This document shows positions 10,267 to 19,129 of a stretch of DNA of 64,000 nt, piece after piece; the stretch's first letter is position 1, and every line of letters begins with the position of its first letter. A program made the translations under genes and the position numbers. Source of the stretch: Acidobacteriaceae bacterium (GTDB lineage: Bacteria > Acidobacteriota > Terriglobia > Terriglobales > Acidobacteriaceae); NCBI GenBank assembly GCA_030041045.1, contig JASHOQ010000048.1:119515-183514 (forward strand). The letters are read 5' to 3'. The notes below the pieces were generated by a model. The model did not search any database. It worked only from the letters and a program-made list of their open reading frames with translations, and was not told the DNA's origin.

Positions 10267-12678
10267 CTACTGTGCCGGCGATGCCGGCAGCGCGGTCGGG
10301 TCCCAGTTGTCTGCGCCGCGTAAAAACAACTTCGGCTCGTATTGCTTCGCCTCCTCCGGCGTAAGAAAGTGCGTGTGCGCATCGCGCTCGCCGGGATGCG
10401 CGCCGGGGCCGGAGGAATCGAATTCCGCGTAGTAGGCAGTATCGAGCGAATGCGTTTCGCCGGGATGCCACTCGCGCCATCCGGCGGGAGCCACCTTGTC
10501 ATCCATCCACGTGTGCAGGTAGATGACGGTGGCATAGGGGCGCCACGGCCGCCCCAGCCACACATCGCCGATTACTTCGGGATCGGCGGTGAGCTTCGAG
10601 TTTGCGATCACAAATCCCGAATCTTCGCCGGAGTAATGCTTGGCCTGCGCGGTGATAAAGCCGCCGTTGTGCGCCGTGGAGTGAAGTTCGCAATGGTCGA
10701 AAACCGCCTTGCCGTCGCCGAAGAGAAAGTCGACATTGCCGGCGATGTAGCAATCGGAAAAATACTGGCGCGCGGCCATGCAGTTCTGCCCGTCGGGGGC
10801 ACAGTTCCTGCTGCCCGCGTACACCGTGTCCTGGTTGCCGAGCAGGCGCACGTTGTGAAACACGTCGCGGTCGCCCGTGACCAACAGGGCGAGTGCCTGC
10901 GAACCCTGGGGAAGCTGCGGATGCGTGCGGTTGAAGTCGTTCTCGAAGGTGATGTTTTCAGCGACAAAATTGTCGCCCGTAACGTTCACCGTGGCCGAGT
11001 GCAGCGTGCCGCCGTTCTGCCCCGCGCTGCGATCGTTCACCACCACCGTCTTGCTGGCGTCGGGATTGTTGCTGCGGATGGTAACGGCCGGCTTGTCGAT
11101 GGTGAGCACCTCGCGATAGGTGCCGGGAGAAACCGAAATCACCGCGCCCGGCTTGGCGATATCGAGCGCGCGCTGGACGGAGTAGAAATCGCCGGTGCCG
11201 TCGGCGGCAACGTAGAGCGTGGGATCCTCGGGCGGAATCTTGCCCGCCATTTCCGGCGCCGTCTTGTCTTCAGGAAACGGCACAAAGCGCGCGCTGCAAT
11301 CGAGCGGAGCGCCGGATTTCGCCTCCGGCGCCTGCGTTAGATTCACGCCTTCGCCTCTGGGCTCGAGATTGCCGAGTTCCGGGCCGAGCGTGATCTGCGC
11401 GTCTTTGTCATAGAAGAGCGAGTGTTGCTGGTCATCGGCAGTCACGTTGTTGAGGGCGATCTCAAGCTTGTGGTCCGCGTCGAGGCCGTAGAACGTGTAC
11501 GCGCCGGCCGTGAGCACATGCACATTTTCGAGGGTGATGTCTTTGTAGATGGGCAGCCGGTCGCCGCTGAATAGGGTGTAGAGCGGGGAAAAGTAAAGTG
11601 GGTTGGTCACATTGCGCATGCACACGTCGCGGTAGACGATGCCGCGCACCAGGCCTCCGCGCGTGCGGTCGCTCTTGATGCGGATGCCGTTGTCGGCTCC
11701 GTCGATGGTCAGGCCGGCGACCAGCATATGGTCCACGCCGCCGTCCGTTCCGCTGCCGATGGACATGCCGTGGCCGGTATAGAAATGGTTGTCGAGGATG
11801 GAAATGTTCGCGGATGGACCGCCGGGACCGGACTTTACGGCCACATCGTCGTCGCCGGTGTGAATGAAGCAGTGAGCGATGGTCACGTTGGTCGAGGAGC
11901 CGGGATCGATTCCATCCGTGTTGCGCGCCGTCTTCGGGGTCATGATCTTCACGCCCCACGCGGTAAACCCGTCCGACTGGTTGACGGAGACGTGAAAGTT
12001 GGGCGAGTTGCGCAGCGTGATGTTGTAGAGCGTGAAATTCTTCACCTTGCGCAAGACAATCAGCGCAAAGACGCTCTGCGAGAGATCTCTCACCTTGGCC
12101 TCATGCGCCAGGCCCCACCAAGTGTCGCCCTTTCCTACATCGAGACTCCCATTTGGCAATTGGTGTGGAAGCAGCGTCGCGCCGCCGCGGCCGTCGATGG
12201 AGCCCTGGCCCATGATGCCGCTGTTCTCCACGCCGTCGCCCGTAATCAGCGGCTTGCATCCGTGGCCGCGCTCGGCTACGACGCCGCAACTGCCGGGTGA
12301 GAGGTCATAAAGCCGCGGATCGCGCGAGGCCACCAGCGCGGTGTTCTTGTCGATCACCAGCGTCACTCCGGAGCGCAGTTGCAGGGGGCCGGTGAGAAAC
12401 ACATTCCTGCGCCCGTGCGCGCGAAGCACCACCGCGCCACCGCCTGCTCCTCCGCTCTTCGCGCAGCCGTCCATCGCGCTTTGAATGCGCGCTGTATCGA
12501 GCTTCTGCTCATCGGCCGCAGAAAGAACGCCGTGCTTTGCGCTGAGCGCCGCATCCAGCGTGGCGCAGGCGGCGGGAATCTTCGGCTCAGTCACCTGGCG
12601 CGTATCCTGCGCGCGGATGGTCGAAGCGGCTGGTAAAGAAACAATCGCCAACAGAAGGAAGCCACCACGCAACCGCAC
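10267..12678 (-). CDS. Polygalacturonase (GH28)-pectinesterase (CE8) fusion
   Basis: An 803-residue secreted bifunctional pectinase. After a signal peptide (RLRGGFLLLAIVSLPAAS) comes a GH28 beta-helix at about residues 60-450, with RNTDGIDPGSS, GDDDVAVKSGP, GHGMSIGSG and RIKSDRTRGG carrying the catalytic Asp/His/Lys set. The second half (about 500-800) is a CE8 pectinesterase with QALALLV, GNQDTVYAGS, YIAGNVDFLFGDG and LGRPWRPYA, that is both active-site Asp residues and the Arg/Trp pair. It would demethylate and cut homogalacturonan in one polypeptide. The frame extends to 12708, but CTGGAG six bases before a GTG at 12678 and the signal peptide favour that GTG. Confidence 0.92.
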   Translation of the reverse strand: MRLRGGFLLLAIVSLPAASTIRAQDTRQVTEPKIPAACATLDAALSAKHGVLSAADEQKLDTARIQSAMDGCAKSGGAGGGAVVLRAHGRRNVFLTGPLQLRSGVTLVIDKNTALVASRDPRLYDLSPGSCGVVAERGHGCKPLITGDGVENSGIMGQGSIDGRGGATLLPHQLPNGSLDVGKGDTWWGLAHEAKVRDLSQSVFALIVLRKVKNFTLYNITLRNSPNFHVSVNQSDGFTAWGVKIMTPKTARNTDGIDPGSSTNVTIAHCFIHTGDDDVAVKSGPGGPSANISILDNHFYTGHGMSIGSGTDGGVDHMLVAGLTIDGADNGIRIKSDRTRGGLVRGIVYRDVCMRNVTNPLYFSPLYTLFSGDRLPIYKDITLENVHVLTAGAYTFYGLDADHKLEIALNNVTADDQQHSLFYDKDAQITLGPELGNLEPRGEGVNLTQAPEAKSGAPLDCSARFVPFPEDKTAPEMAGKIPPEDPTLYVAADGTGDFYSVQRALDIAKPGAVISVSPGTYREVLTIDKPAVTIRSNNPDASKTVVVNDRSAGQNGGTLHSATVNVTGDNFVAENITFENDFNRTHPQLPQGSQALALLVTGDRDVFHNVRLLGNQDTVYAGSRNCAPDGQNCMAARQYFSDCYIAGNVDFLFGDGKAVFDHCELHSTAHNGGFITAQAKHYSGEDSGFVIANSKLTADPEVIGDVWLGRPWRPYATVIYLHTWMDDKVAPAGWREWHPGETHSLDTAYYAEFDSSGPGAHPGERDAHTHFLTPEEAKQYEPKLFLRGADNWDPTALPASPAQ

Positions 12679-12763
12679 TTGAATCTCCAGTTGATGCACT
12701 GTAAGCAAATTACCCGGGACGACTCTTCACCACTTTGCGCGGAGAGATATCGGCCGCATCTTT

Positions 12764-14686
12764 CTATTTGCGGGGAACCTGCGCGAGAATCCACCGCACC
12801 AGCTCCCTGCCGGCGGCGTAGTTGTCGTAGGTTGATGGCAGCTTGCGGCCGTCGGTGTACTCGTTGTAGAGCCATGGATCGACGGTGGCGAAAACAGTTC
12901 CCTTCCCGTACTTTGACGTGGCCATGTAAATGTCGCTGCCCTCCGTCAGGACCGGCTTTGCCGGATCACGCACGGAGATGGTGCAGGTGTCTTTCATGAA
13001 GAGCGTGTGCGGCGAGTGGAAGATGGGGCCTTTGCCGTCGAAGTCGAGCCGGCCCATCGTCCACTCGGCGCCCACGACGTGCTTGCGCAGCACGCTGTTG
13101 AAGTGGATGCCGAATTTTTCCGAGACCACATTGAAGTGGTCGAGGTCGGCAAAGGAGGTGTCGTTCTCCATGATCATGAGCACGCCGCCGGCCTTGACCC
13201 ACGCAGCGAGTTGATCCGCATCCTCAGCCGTAGCGAAATGCGCTTGGGGATTCTTCTCGAGATTGTCGGGCGAGGCGATCACATAAACCTGGGCGCCGCT
13301 TAAATTCGCGACCGTCGGCTCCGCATCAAGCTCCGCGGTCTCAGCGCCGTACAACCGGAAGATATGATCAAGAAGCGAGTATCCGGGCTCGTCCTCGGTC
13401 TTCCACTTGTAATGGAATTCCGCTGTCTGGCCGAAGGCATCGGTGCGCTGCTGCGAATTGAACCAGCCGTCGACAACTGCGGTCGCGCCGCGCCCGATCT
13501 TCGCGTCTGCGGCATTCTCCATTTCCACGCTGGCAAGCAAAAAGGCGCCCACGCCCTTGGGATCGTTGACTGCGACTTTCTCGCCGATGTAATAGGCGTA
13601 GCTGCCGTCGCGATAGGGATCGCCGCCAAGACCGGAGCCCTTTACTGTGCTCGAAAGGGAAACTTCGCCGCCTGATCCATATCGAATGAAGTGCGAGAGG
13701 ACGCCTTTGTAGCCGCGCTCCGCGTTGGTGAGATACCTCTCGGGGAGATAGCCGCGGCGCACGCCCTTGGCCAGCGCGTAGACGAACATGCATGCCGCAG
13801 AAGACTCGAAGTAGTTCCCCTTCGCCCCGGGCTTGTCCAGAACGTCATACCAAAGGCCGCTCGCCGGATCCTGTACGCGTGCGATCGCTTCCGCGTCGCG
13901 GCGCAGGATCGCCAGCAGCTGTGCGCGGCCGGGATCGTCCGGCGGATAGTAGCCGAGCGTGTCCACTATGGCCATCATGTACCAACCGATCCCGCGCGCC
14001 CAGAACTCGCTCGAGTCACCGGTCTGCTTGTTAGCCCAGCGTTCCCGCTTCGATGCGTCCCAGCCGTGGTAAAGCAGGCCGGTATTCGCGTCGCGCGCGT
14101 GCTGCTCCATCAGCACAAACTGATGCGTGATGTCGGCAAAGTTCTCCGGGCGATGGGCGATCGATGAGTACTCCGCATAAAACGGCTCGGCCATGTACAG
14201 GCCGTCAAGCCACATCTGGTTGGGGTAGCGCTGCTTGTGCCAAAAGCCGCCCTCGGCGTTGCGCGGCTGTTGACGCAGCTGATGGTAGAGAAAAGTCGCC
14301 GCGGTCAGGTAGCGCTCCTGGTGCGTAACGCCGTAAAGCAGCAGAAGCTGGCGGCCGAGCAGAATGTTGTCGAGCTGGTGCTCTTCCGGCTTGAGCGTGG
14401 GGATTGTGCCATCCGGCATGACCAGCTGGTCGACAGAACTTTGAATGTAACGGAAATCGTCGCCGTCTGCGCTGTTGAGCCACACGGCGTCCATGCCTTC
14501 AAGCAGCGTTCCCAGCTCATAGTTCCAGGCCCAGGGCGCACCTGCGGGAACGAAGCGCCCATCGGGCCAGCGCGCCATGGCGGCATTGGCTGCACGCCGT
14601 GAAAGCGGCAACTCGGCGGACCATGCAATCGCTGCGAGAGCGAACGCGAGCGCGGGTAACAAGACGAATCTTCGAGCAGCTTTCAT
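12764..14686 (-). CDS. GH105 unsaturated rhamnogalacturonyl hydrolase
   Basis: A 640-residue exported enzyme. A signal peptide (MKAARRFVLLPALAFALAAI) is followed by an (alpha/alpha)6 GH105 domain at about residues 45-400, with the two acid regions MDAVWLNSADGDD and NQMWLDGLYMAEP. It removes the unsaturated uronyl residue left by pectate or rhamnogalacturonan lyases. The extra C-terminal part of about 240 residues (AQVYVIASPDNLEKNP, DADQLAAWVKAGGVLMIMEN) resembles a glutaminase-like or DUF4350-type domain and is absent from minimal YteR proteins. The frame reaches 14788, but the signal peptide fixes the start at 14686. It is transcribed in the same direction as the GH28-CE8 gene, 85 bases apart. 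Confidence 0.88.
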   Translation of the reverse strand: MKAARRFVLLPALAFALAAIAWSAELPLSRRAANAAMARWPDGRFVPAGAPWAWNYELGTLLEGMDAVWLNSADGDDFRYIQSSVDQLVMPDGTIPTLKPEEHQLDNILLGRQLLLLYGVTHQERYLTAATFLYHQLRQQPRNAEGGFWHKQRYPNQMWLDGLYMAEPFYAEYSSIAHRPENFADITHQFVLMEQHARDANTGLLYHGWDASKRERWANKQTGDSSEFWARGIGWYMMAIVDTLGYYPPDDPGRAQLLAILRRDAEAIARVQDPASGLWYDVLDKPGAKGNYFESSAACMFVYALAKGVRRGYLPERYLTNAERGYKGVLSHFIRYGSGGEVSLSSTVKGSGLGGDPYRDGSYAYYIGEKVAVNDPKGVGAFLLASVEMENAADAKIGRGATAVVDGWFNSQQRTDAFGQTAEFHYKWKTEDEPGYSLLDHIFRLYGAETAELDAEPTVANLSGAQVYVIASPDNLEKNPQAHFATAEDADQLAAWVKAGGVLMIMENDTSFADLDHFNVVSEKFGIHFNSVLRKHVVGAEWTMGRLDFDGKGPIFHSPHTLFMKDTCTISVRDPAKPVLTEGSDIYMATSKYGKGTVFATVDPWLYNEYTDGRKLPSTYDNYAAGRELVRWILAQVPRK

Positions 14687-14790
14687 CGGGCCTGGACTGC
14701 TGGCGAGCGCGGAGAAACGCAAATGCAGCGAGCGATCGCACGCCTGGAAGAAACCATGAATCTCCTTATCGAATATCGCACACAACAAGC

Positions 14791-14814
14791 GGGGGCTGGC
14801 TCAAGCCAGCCCCC
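14791..14814 (-). terminator. Hairpin downstream of TonB receptor 1
   Basis: A perfect 10-bp stem (GGGGGCTGGC/GCCAGCCCCC) with a 4-base loop lies just after the receptor stop. The following minus-strand bases are only moderately T-rich, so termination may be partial. Confidence 0.5.
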
Positions 14815-14846
14815 AAGTTCCTTTGAACAAGCTAGCCCGAAAAACT

Positions 14847-17800
14847 TCAGAAATTGATGTGTCCGGCGAACTGCCACTGGCGCGGACTGTTGGCCTGCCC
14901 AGCCACGGTTCCCAGCGTGGTATCGCTCGTTGCAGTGGATGAAGTAACCGATGAACCAATGGAACCATCCGCAGTGCTTGCGGAGCTTCCGAACCAGACG
15001 TGATTCACAGCATTGAAGACCTGCGCTTCAAAGACAAACTTGACCCGGCCTTCCTTCCACAGGTCGAAGGTGCGGCGCAGGCTGCCGTCAATATCGTAGT
15101 TGCCGGGACCGCGCAACCCGTACGGAGCCGTGCGCGCAACGTCTCCCAGCACTTCGCCCGCGCATGGGTTTGTCGTGCCGGAGACTGGGGCCGTGCAGTC
15201 GGGGTTGACCAGAGAACCAGTCTGCACGAAGGCAGCGGGGTTGATGTATTGGGTGCTGGAGAGATTCGTCCTCGTGGCGCCATGGCCCCACGACCCGTTC
15301 TGGCGTGCGGAACCGTTGAATGCCGTATTGTAGGCTGGCATACAGGTTCCCTGGCCGGATGTTCCCGTGCACGTGCTGGAAGTGATCGCCAGCGGGTTGC
15401 CGGCAACGTAGGTAAAAATGTCAGACAAGCGCCAGCCGCCCACGATGTTGCGCACGATGGCATTGCCGTCGCCGATATGCCCCCTGCCGAAGGGCAGATC
15501 GTAGGTGCTGGTGGCCACCAGGTTCTGCGGCTGGTCCTGCGTGCTGCGCGCGCGGTCGATGCGGTCGATCGGCCAGGCCTTGCCGCTGTTGGCCAGGATA
15601 CCGGTGGGAATGGCATAGCCGGTGCGGAAGGTTCCCACGTCGTCAATGGTCTTCGAGTAGGTGTAGTTCAGCATGAAGGTGAGGCCATAGGCGAGCCGTT
15701 GCGTGATGGTCATTTCCAGCGCGTTGAAGTTCGAGTTGCCCACCGAGTCAACCTGCGCGCTCACGCCGCTGTACTGCGGGAACGGCAACAGCGCCTGGCT
15801 AACCTTGCTGTTGAAGGTCGAATACGGCAGCGAGCCCGACGGCATGTTGGCAGCCGTAGCCGTTGCGCCCAGCACGGTGCTTCCCAGCGAGAGGTAAGCC
15901 GGATTCAACTCGTTGTTCCAGAGGCCGCGCGCGGAACCGCTGGGCAGCAGGAAGTGTCCCTGATTGCCCACGTAGCTCACAGTCGCGGTGATGTTCTGCG
16001 TGAGCAGGCGCTGGAAGCCGAACGACCATCCCTCGAAGGTTGGGGTGCGCCCGCCGTAGTAGGGATCGAGATAGCCCAGCGTGGAGGAAATCTTATTGGG
16101 CGCAGTGGCCGCCGTGGAATAGTACGTCGCATAGCCGGCGTTGTAAGCCGGCAGCGTGGCCACGTTGGCGCTGCCAAACGCCGTGGAGTTGAGCGTGGAA
16201 TTGTAGCCGCTGTTATTCAGGTAAAAGGCAGGAAGCGAATCGCCGACATTGGCCTCCACCGGATTGGGCGCGGCTGCAAAGCCCAGTTCCATGGTTGTCG
16301 AAGGCAGGGCGGTTGCTCCGCCCGAAGTGCCGCCGCCATGCGCGTAATACATGCCGTAGGCCGCCCGGACCACGGTCTTGCTGCCAAGCTCGTAGGCAAT
16401 TCCCAGGCGCGGTCCGAAGTCCCCGTAATAGGTATGCATCGGCGTGGTGCAATTGCAGCTGTCCGTGCCGTTGCCGGCAAATTCGAGCGTGCCCGGAGAT
16501 TGCGTTACCGGGTTGGTCGCGGTGGGATCGAGGAACGAGAAGCGGTTCAGCACCTCGGTCATCGGCGGCATCGTATCCCAGCGCAGACCTGCATTGACCG
16601 TGAGCTTGGGGGTCAGCCTCCAGTCGTCGTTCACGTAGAACGCGAAGGGATGGTACCGCGCGCCGGTCTCCTGCGCTACCGGCGCATATTCGGTGTAGCT
16701 GCCCGAATCGACCGCGCCCATCAGGAAACTGGCGTAGGGCATTCCGGTAGCTGCCATTGTGCTGGCTGAGGCGCCGGAGACCTGCGCTGTTTCCGTCACT
16801 GCAAAATTCAGCGTGATCCCCGTGGTTCCTCCGATCGCGTAAAGGTAGTTGTAGCTCATCCACTCGAACTGTCCGCCAAAGGTGAGCGAGTGCTTGCCGC
16901 GGACCCACTGCAAGTTATCGAGCAGTGTGTATTCGTCGGTGTTCCCTTTGTACCCCGTCTGGGGTCCCCACTGTGCCGGAGCATCCGCTCCGCTGAACTT
17001 CACATCGGGGAAGCTGCCCGGCGCTTGTCCGGCAGCGGGCAGGCCGGTAATGCCGGCAGCGGTCGCCGCCCACTCGGCCACTCCATACGTAGGATTCAGA
17101 TCGGGCGAGTGATATTTCGCCGCACCGTATTTGAACTGGTTCACCAGGTTTGAGTTGATCACAAACGTATCCTGGAAGATTCCGTCATAGGAGATGGGGG
17201 CATAGGTCTTTGCGTATTCGTAGGGCAACGGAAGCACGTCTGTTGTCTGGCTGCCTGCTGCGCCCACCAGACCCTGCCGCCCGGACGCCAGGATCACGCT
17301 CAGCTTGTGCCTGTCCGTGAGATCGACATCGAGCCGGTTTGCCGTGGACCAGTTGTTCAGGCCCCAGGCATACGCGCCGAGGTAATTATTGGTAGCGTTC
17401 GCATTGACAGGCGCGGCCATCCACTTCTGCAGATACTTGGCGATGGGAGAAATCTCACCCTGAGGAATCACGTTGGCTTCCACCGGGCCGCTGCCGCAGC
17501 CGCCGGTTGAGGTCCAGCTGGGTCCGCTGAACTGGGTGCGCGAATAACCGGTGCTGCCCAGCGTCTGGGTTGTCGGATCGTAGATGTCCTGTCCTCCTGA
17601 GAGCGCGGTGGTTGCGGTGGTCGAACCGCCGGAAAAATCGCCGCACAACTCCGCGGGCGTGGGAATGGTTTGAAATTGCGGCTTGGTGAGAGTGATGAAC
17701 CGGAACCCTGAATAATTCCCGAAGAGGAAGATCTTGTTGCGCCAGATGGGGCCGCCGATGGTCATGCCGTATTCGTTCATGTGCTCCGGCGGTTTGTAGT

Positions 17801-18731
17801 AGGTGCCGGCCAGCGCGGCATTGGGGTAGTTGGTCGGATACTGAGCCGGGATGAATCCGGCCGAATCGAAGGCTGTGTTCCGCATCACCTCATAGAGCGA
17901 GCCGTGGAACTGATTGGTCCCGCGCTTCATGGTAAAGTTCTCCACGCCCAGTCCCTGATACTCGGCCGAGTAAGCCGTGGTCTTGAGCTGGAACTGATCG
18001 ATGGTCTCAACCGAGAAGGCCGGCCAGATGAAGCGCGGATCGCCGGCAACGGAGGCCGATTCCAGGGGAATGCCCTCGACGTACATCTCCGTGCCGCTGG
18101 CGTTGCCGTTCACCACCATCGGCTCGTCCGATTCGTTGTTCTTGATCTCGTTGTTGGTCACGCCGGGCATCAGCACGGCGTAGTCCGTGACCCTGCGCTG
18201 GTCAGTGCTCACTCCATTTGCGCCGCCCATCTCCAGGGGAAGCGATTGGTAGACGTCGTTCTCCATGACGCCGCCCAGGGTCGCGTCCTCGGTTTCAAGC
18301 GCAGGAGGCGCCGTGTTCACCGTAACTGTCATGCTGGTGGAACCCACCTGCAAAGCAAGATCGAGAGCAAGAACCTGCATGCCGTCCAGATGCACGTTCT
18401 GCCGCACCAGGGTTTCAAAACCGTTCGCAGTCACAGTGACGGTATAGTCCCCGGCGCTGAGCGGAGAAATGCTGTAAAGACCGCTCTTCGTCGTGGTTTG
18501 CTGGGTCACATATCCCGTAGCTGCGTCTTGTGCGGAAACTGTAGCGCCGCTAATCACGGCTCCGGAAGGATCCGTCACGCTTCCTTGAATGGTGCCGGTG
18601 CCGGCCAACTGCGCGCGCGCCGGCAACGTTGTGGTTGCCGCCATGGCCAGGAGCGCAAGCGATTTCCAGCCCGCGTACCCCGCCCCGCTCTCGCGCACAC
18701 TCCTCCACAACTTGCCGAATCCCTTTTGCAT
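14847..18731 (-). CDS. TonB-dependent receptor, Oar-like (receptor 1)
   Basis: An outer-membrane receptor of 1294 residues, of the large acidobacterial Oar-like type. The signal peptide ends near LPARAQ. A carboxypeptidase regulatory-like beta-sandwich follows (TGTIQGSVTDPSGAVISGAT), then a plug region and a long beta-barrel with many aromatic and Gly/Asn-rich strands, ending in RQWQFAGHINF with the terminal Phe expected of barrel proteins. Its location between pectinases and the GntR regulator suggests import of pectin oligomers. The frame goes back to 18848, but GGAGG stands five bases before the ATG at 18731. A FadR-type palindrome lies 81 bases upstream of that start. Confidence 0.9.
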   Translation of the reverse strand: MQKGFGKLWRSVRESGAGYAGWKSLALLAMAATTTLPARAQLAGTGTIQGSVTDPSGAVISGATVSAQDAATGYVTQQTTTKSGLYSISPLSAGDYTVTVTANGFETLVRQNVHLDGMQVLALDLALQVGSTSMTVTVNTAPPALETEDATLGGVMENDVYQSLPLEMGGANGVSTDQRRVTDYAVLMPGVTNNEIKNNESDEPMVVNGNASGTEMYVEGIPLESASVAGDPRFIWPAFSVETIDQFQLKTTAYSAEYQGLGVENFTMKRGTNQFHGSLYEVMRNTAFDSAGFIPAQYPTNYPNAALAGTYYKPPEHMNEYGMTIGGPIWRNKIFLFGNYSGFRFITLTKPQFQTIPTPAELCGDFSGGSTTATTALSGGQDIYDPTTQTLGSTGYSRTQFSGPSWTSTGGCGSGPVEANVIPQGEISPIAKYLQKWMAAPVNANATNNYLGAYAWGLNNWSTANRLDVDLTDRHKLSVILASGRQGLVGAAGSQTTDVLPLPYEYAKTYAPISYDGIFQDTFVINSNLVNQFKYGAAKYHSPDLNPTYGVAEWAATAAGITGLPAAGQAPGSFPDVKFSGADAPAQWGPQTGYKGNTDEYTLLDNLQWVRGKHSLTFGGQFEWMSYNYLYAIGGTTGITLNFAVTETAQVSGASASTMAATGMPYASFLMGAVDSGSYTEYAPVAQETGARYHPFAFYVNDDWRLTPKLTVNAGLRWDTMPPMTEVLNRFSFLDPTATNPVTQSPGTLEFAGNGTDSCNCTTPMHTYYGDFGPRLGIAYELGSKTVVRAAYGMYYAHGGGTSGGATALPSTTMELGFAAAPNPVEANVGDSLPAFYLNNSGYNSTLNSTAFGSANVATLPAYNAGYATYYSTAATAPNKISSTLGYLDPYYGGRTPTFEGWSFGFQRLLTQNITATVSYVGNQGHFLLPSGSARGLWNNELNPAYLSLGSTVLGATATAANMPSGSLPYSTFNSKVSQALLPFPQYSGVSAQVDSVGNSNFNALEMTITQRLAYGLTFMLNYTYSKTIDDVGTFRTGYAIPTGILANSGKAWPIDRIDRARSTQDQPQNLVATSTYDLPFGRGHIGDGNAIVRNIVGGWRLSDIFTYVAGNPLAITSSTCTGTSGQGTCMPAYNTAFNGSARQNGSWGHGATRTNLSSTQYINPAAFVQTGSLVNPDCTAPVSGTTNPCAGEVLGDVARTAPYGLRGPGNYDIDGSLRRTFDLWKEGRVKFVFEAQVFNAVNHVWFGSSASTADGSIGSSVTSSTATSDTTLGTVAGQANSPRQWQFAGHINF

Positions 18732-18811
18732 GATTGCCTCCATAGTGATAGTTCGCTCCTTTGTCGGGTGCCGTGCCGCCGGGCGCCGCACGCCGCCCTC
18801 TGCAGCTCGCC

Positions 18812-18824
18812 GTGGTCTGACCAC
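18812..18824. promoter_or_regulatory. Predicted FadR/GntR operator, receptor 1
   Basis: A perfect palindrome, GTGGTC-T-GACCAC. This is the shape of operators bound by FadR-subfamily GntR proteins (TGGTCNGACCA). The sequence before it, CGCTTCGAAAA on the coding strand, matches the one at receptor 2. Confidence 0.7.
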
Positions 18825-18864
18825 TTTTCGAAGCGCGACCAGTTTCATATAGTCGAGGAAGTCT

Positions 18865-18870
18865 TGTCAA
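18865..18870 (-). promoter_or_regulatory. -35 element of receptor 1 promoter
   Basis: A perfect TTGACA on the minus strand, 40 bases before the operator palindrome. The same spacing is found at receptor 2. The -10 is weak (GAAACT at an 18-base spacer), which might mean an activator or simply a loose consensus. Confidence 0.5.
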
Positions 18871-18980
18871 TAGCGAAAGTTATACGCAAGGAGCGAGAAA
18901 CAACGAGAAACGGGGTGGTTTTTCAAGCTCTCCTGGAATGAGAGGGTTACTACTCCCGAGGCCGGCAGTTACGGAAGTCC

Positions 18981-18995
18981 AAGGGTCTGACCTTT
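18981..18995. promoter_or_regulatory. Possible weaker FadR-type site
   Basis: AAGGGTC-T-GACCTTT is a near-palindrome with one mismatch and the same central GGTCTGACC. It lies between the two receptor genes, about 110 bases beyond the receptor 1 -35 element. It could be an auxiliary operator or chance. Confidence 0.3.
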
Positions 18996-19084
18996 CCGCA
19001 GGGGAATCTGACCCTTTTCCTTGCGGCGCGGAACGGGAGAAGGACCCCGGCCAGGCCGGTTCTCGATCTCCGACCGCAAAACAA

Positions 19085-19110
19085 AACGGCCACCCGGTGA
19101 GGTGGCCGTT
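19085..19110 (-). terminator. Rho-independent terminator of receptor 2
   Basis: AACGGCCACC and GGTGGCCGTT form a perfect 10-bp stem around a 6-base loop. On the minus strand it is followed by TTGTTTTG. It lies 20 bases after the receptor 2 stop. Confidence 0.75.
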
Positions 19111-19129
19111 CCATGGAGCGGGAGTGGGC

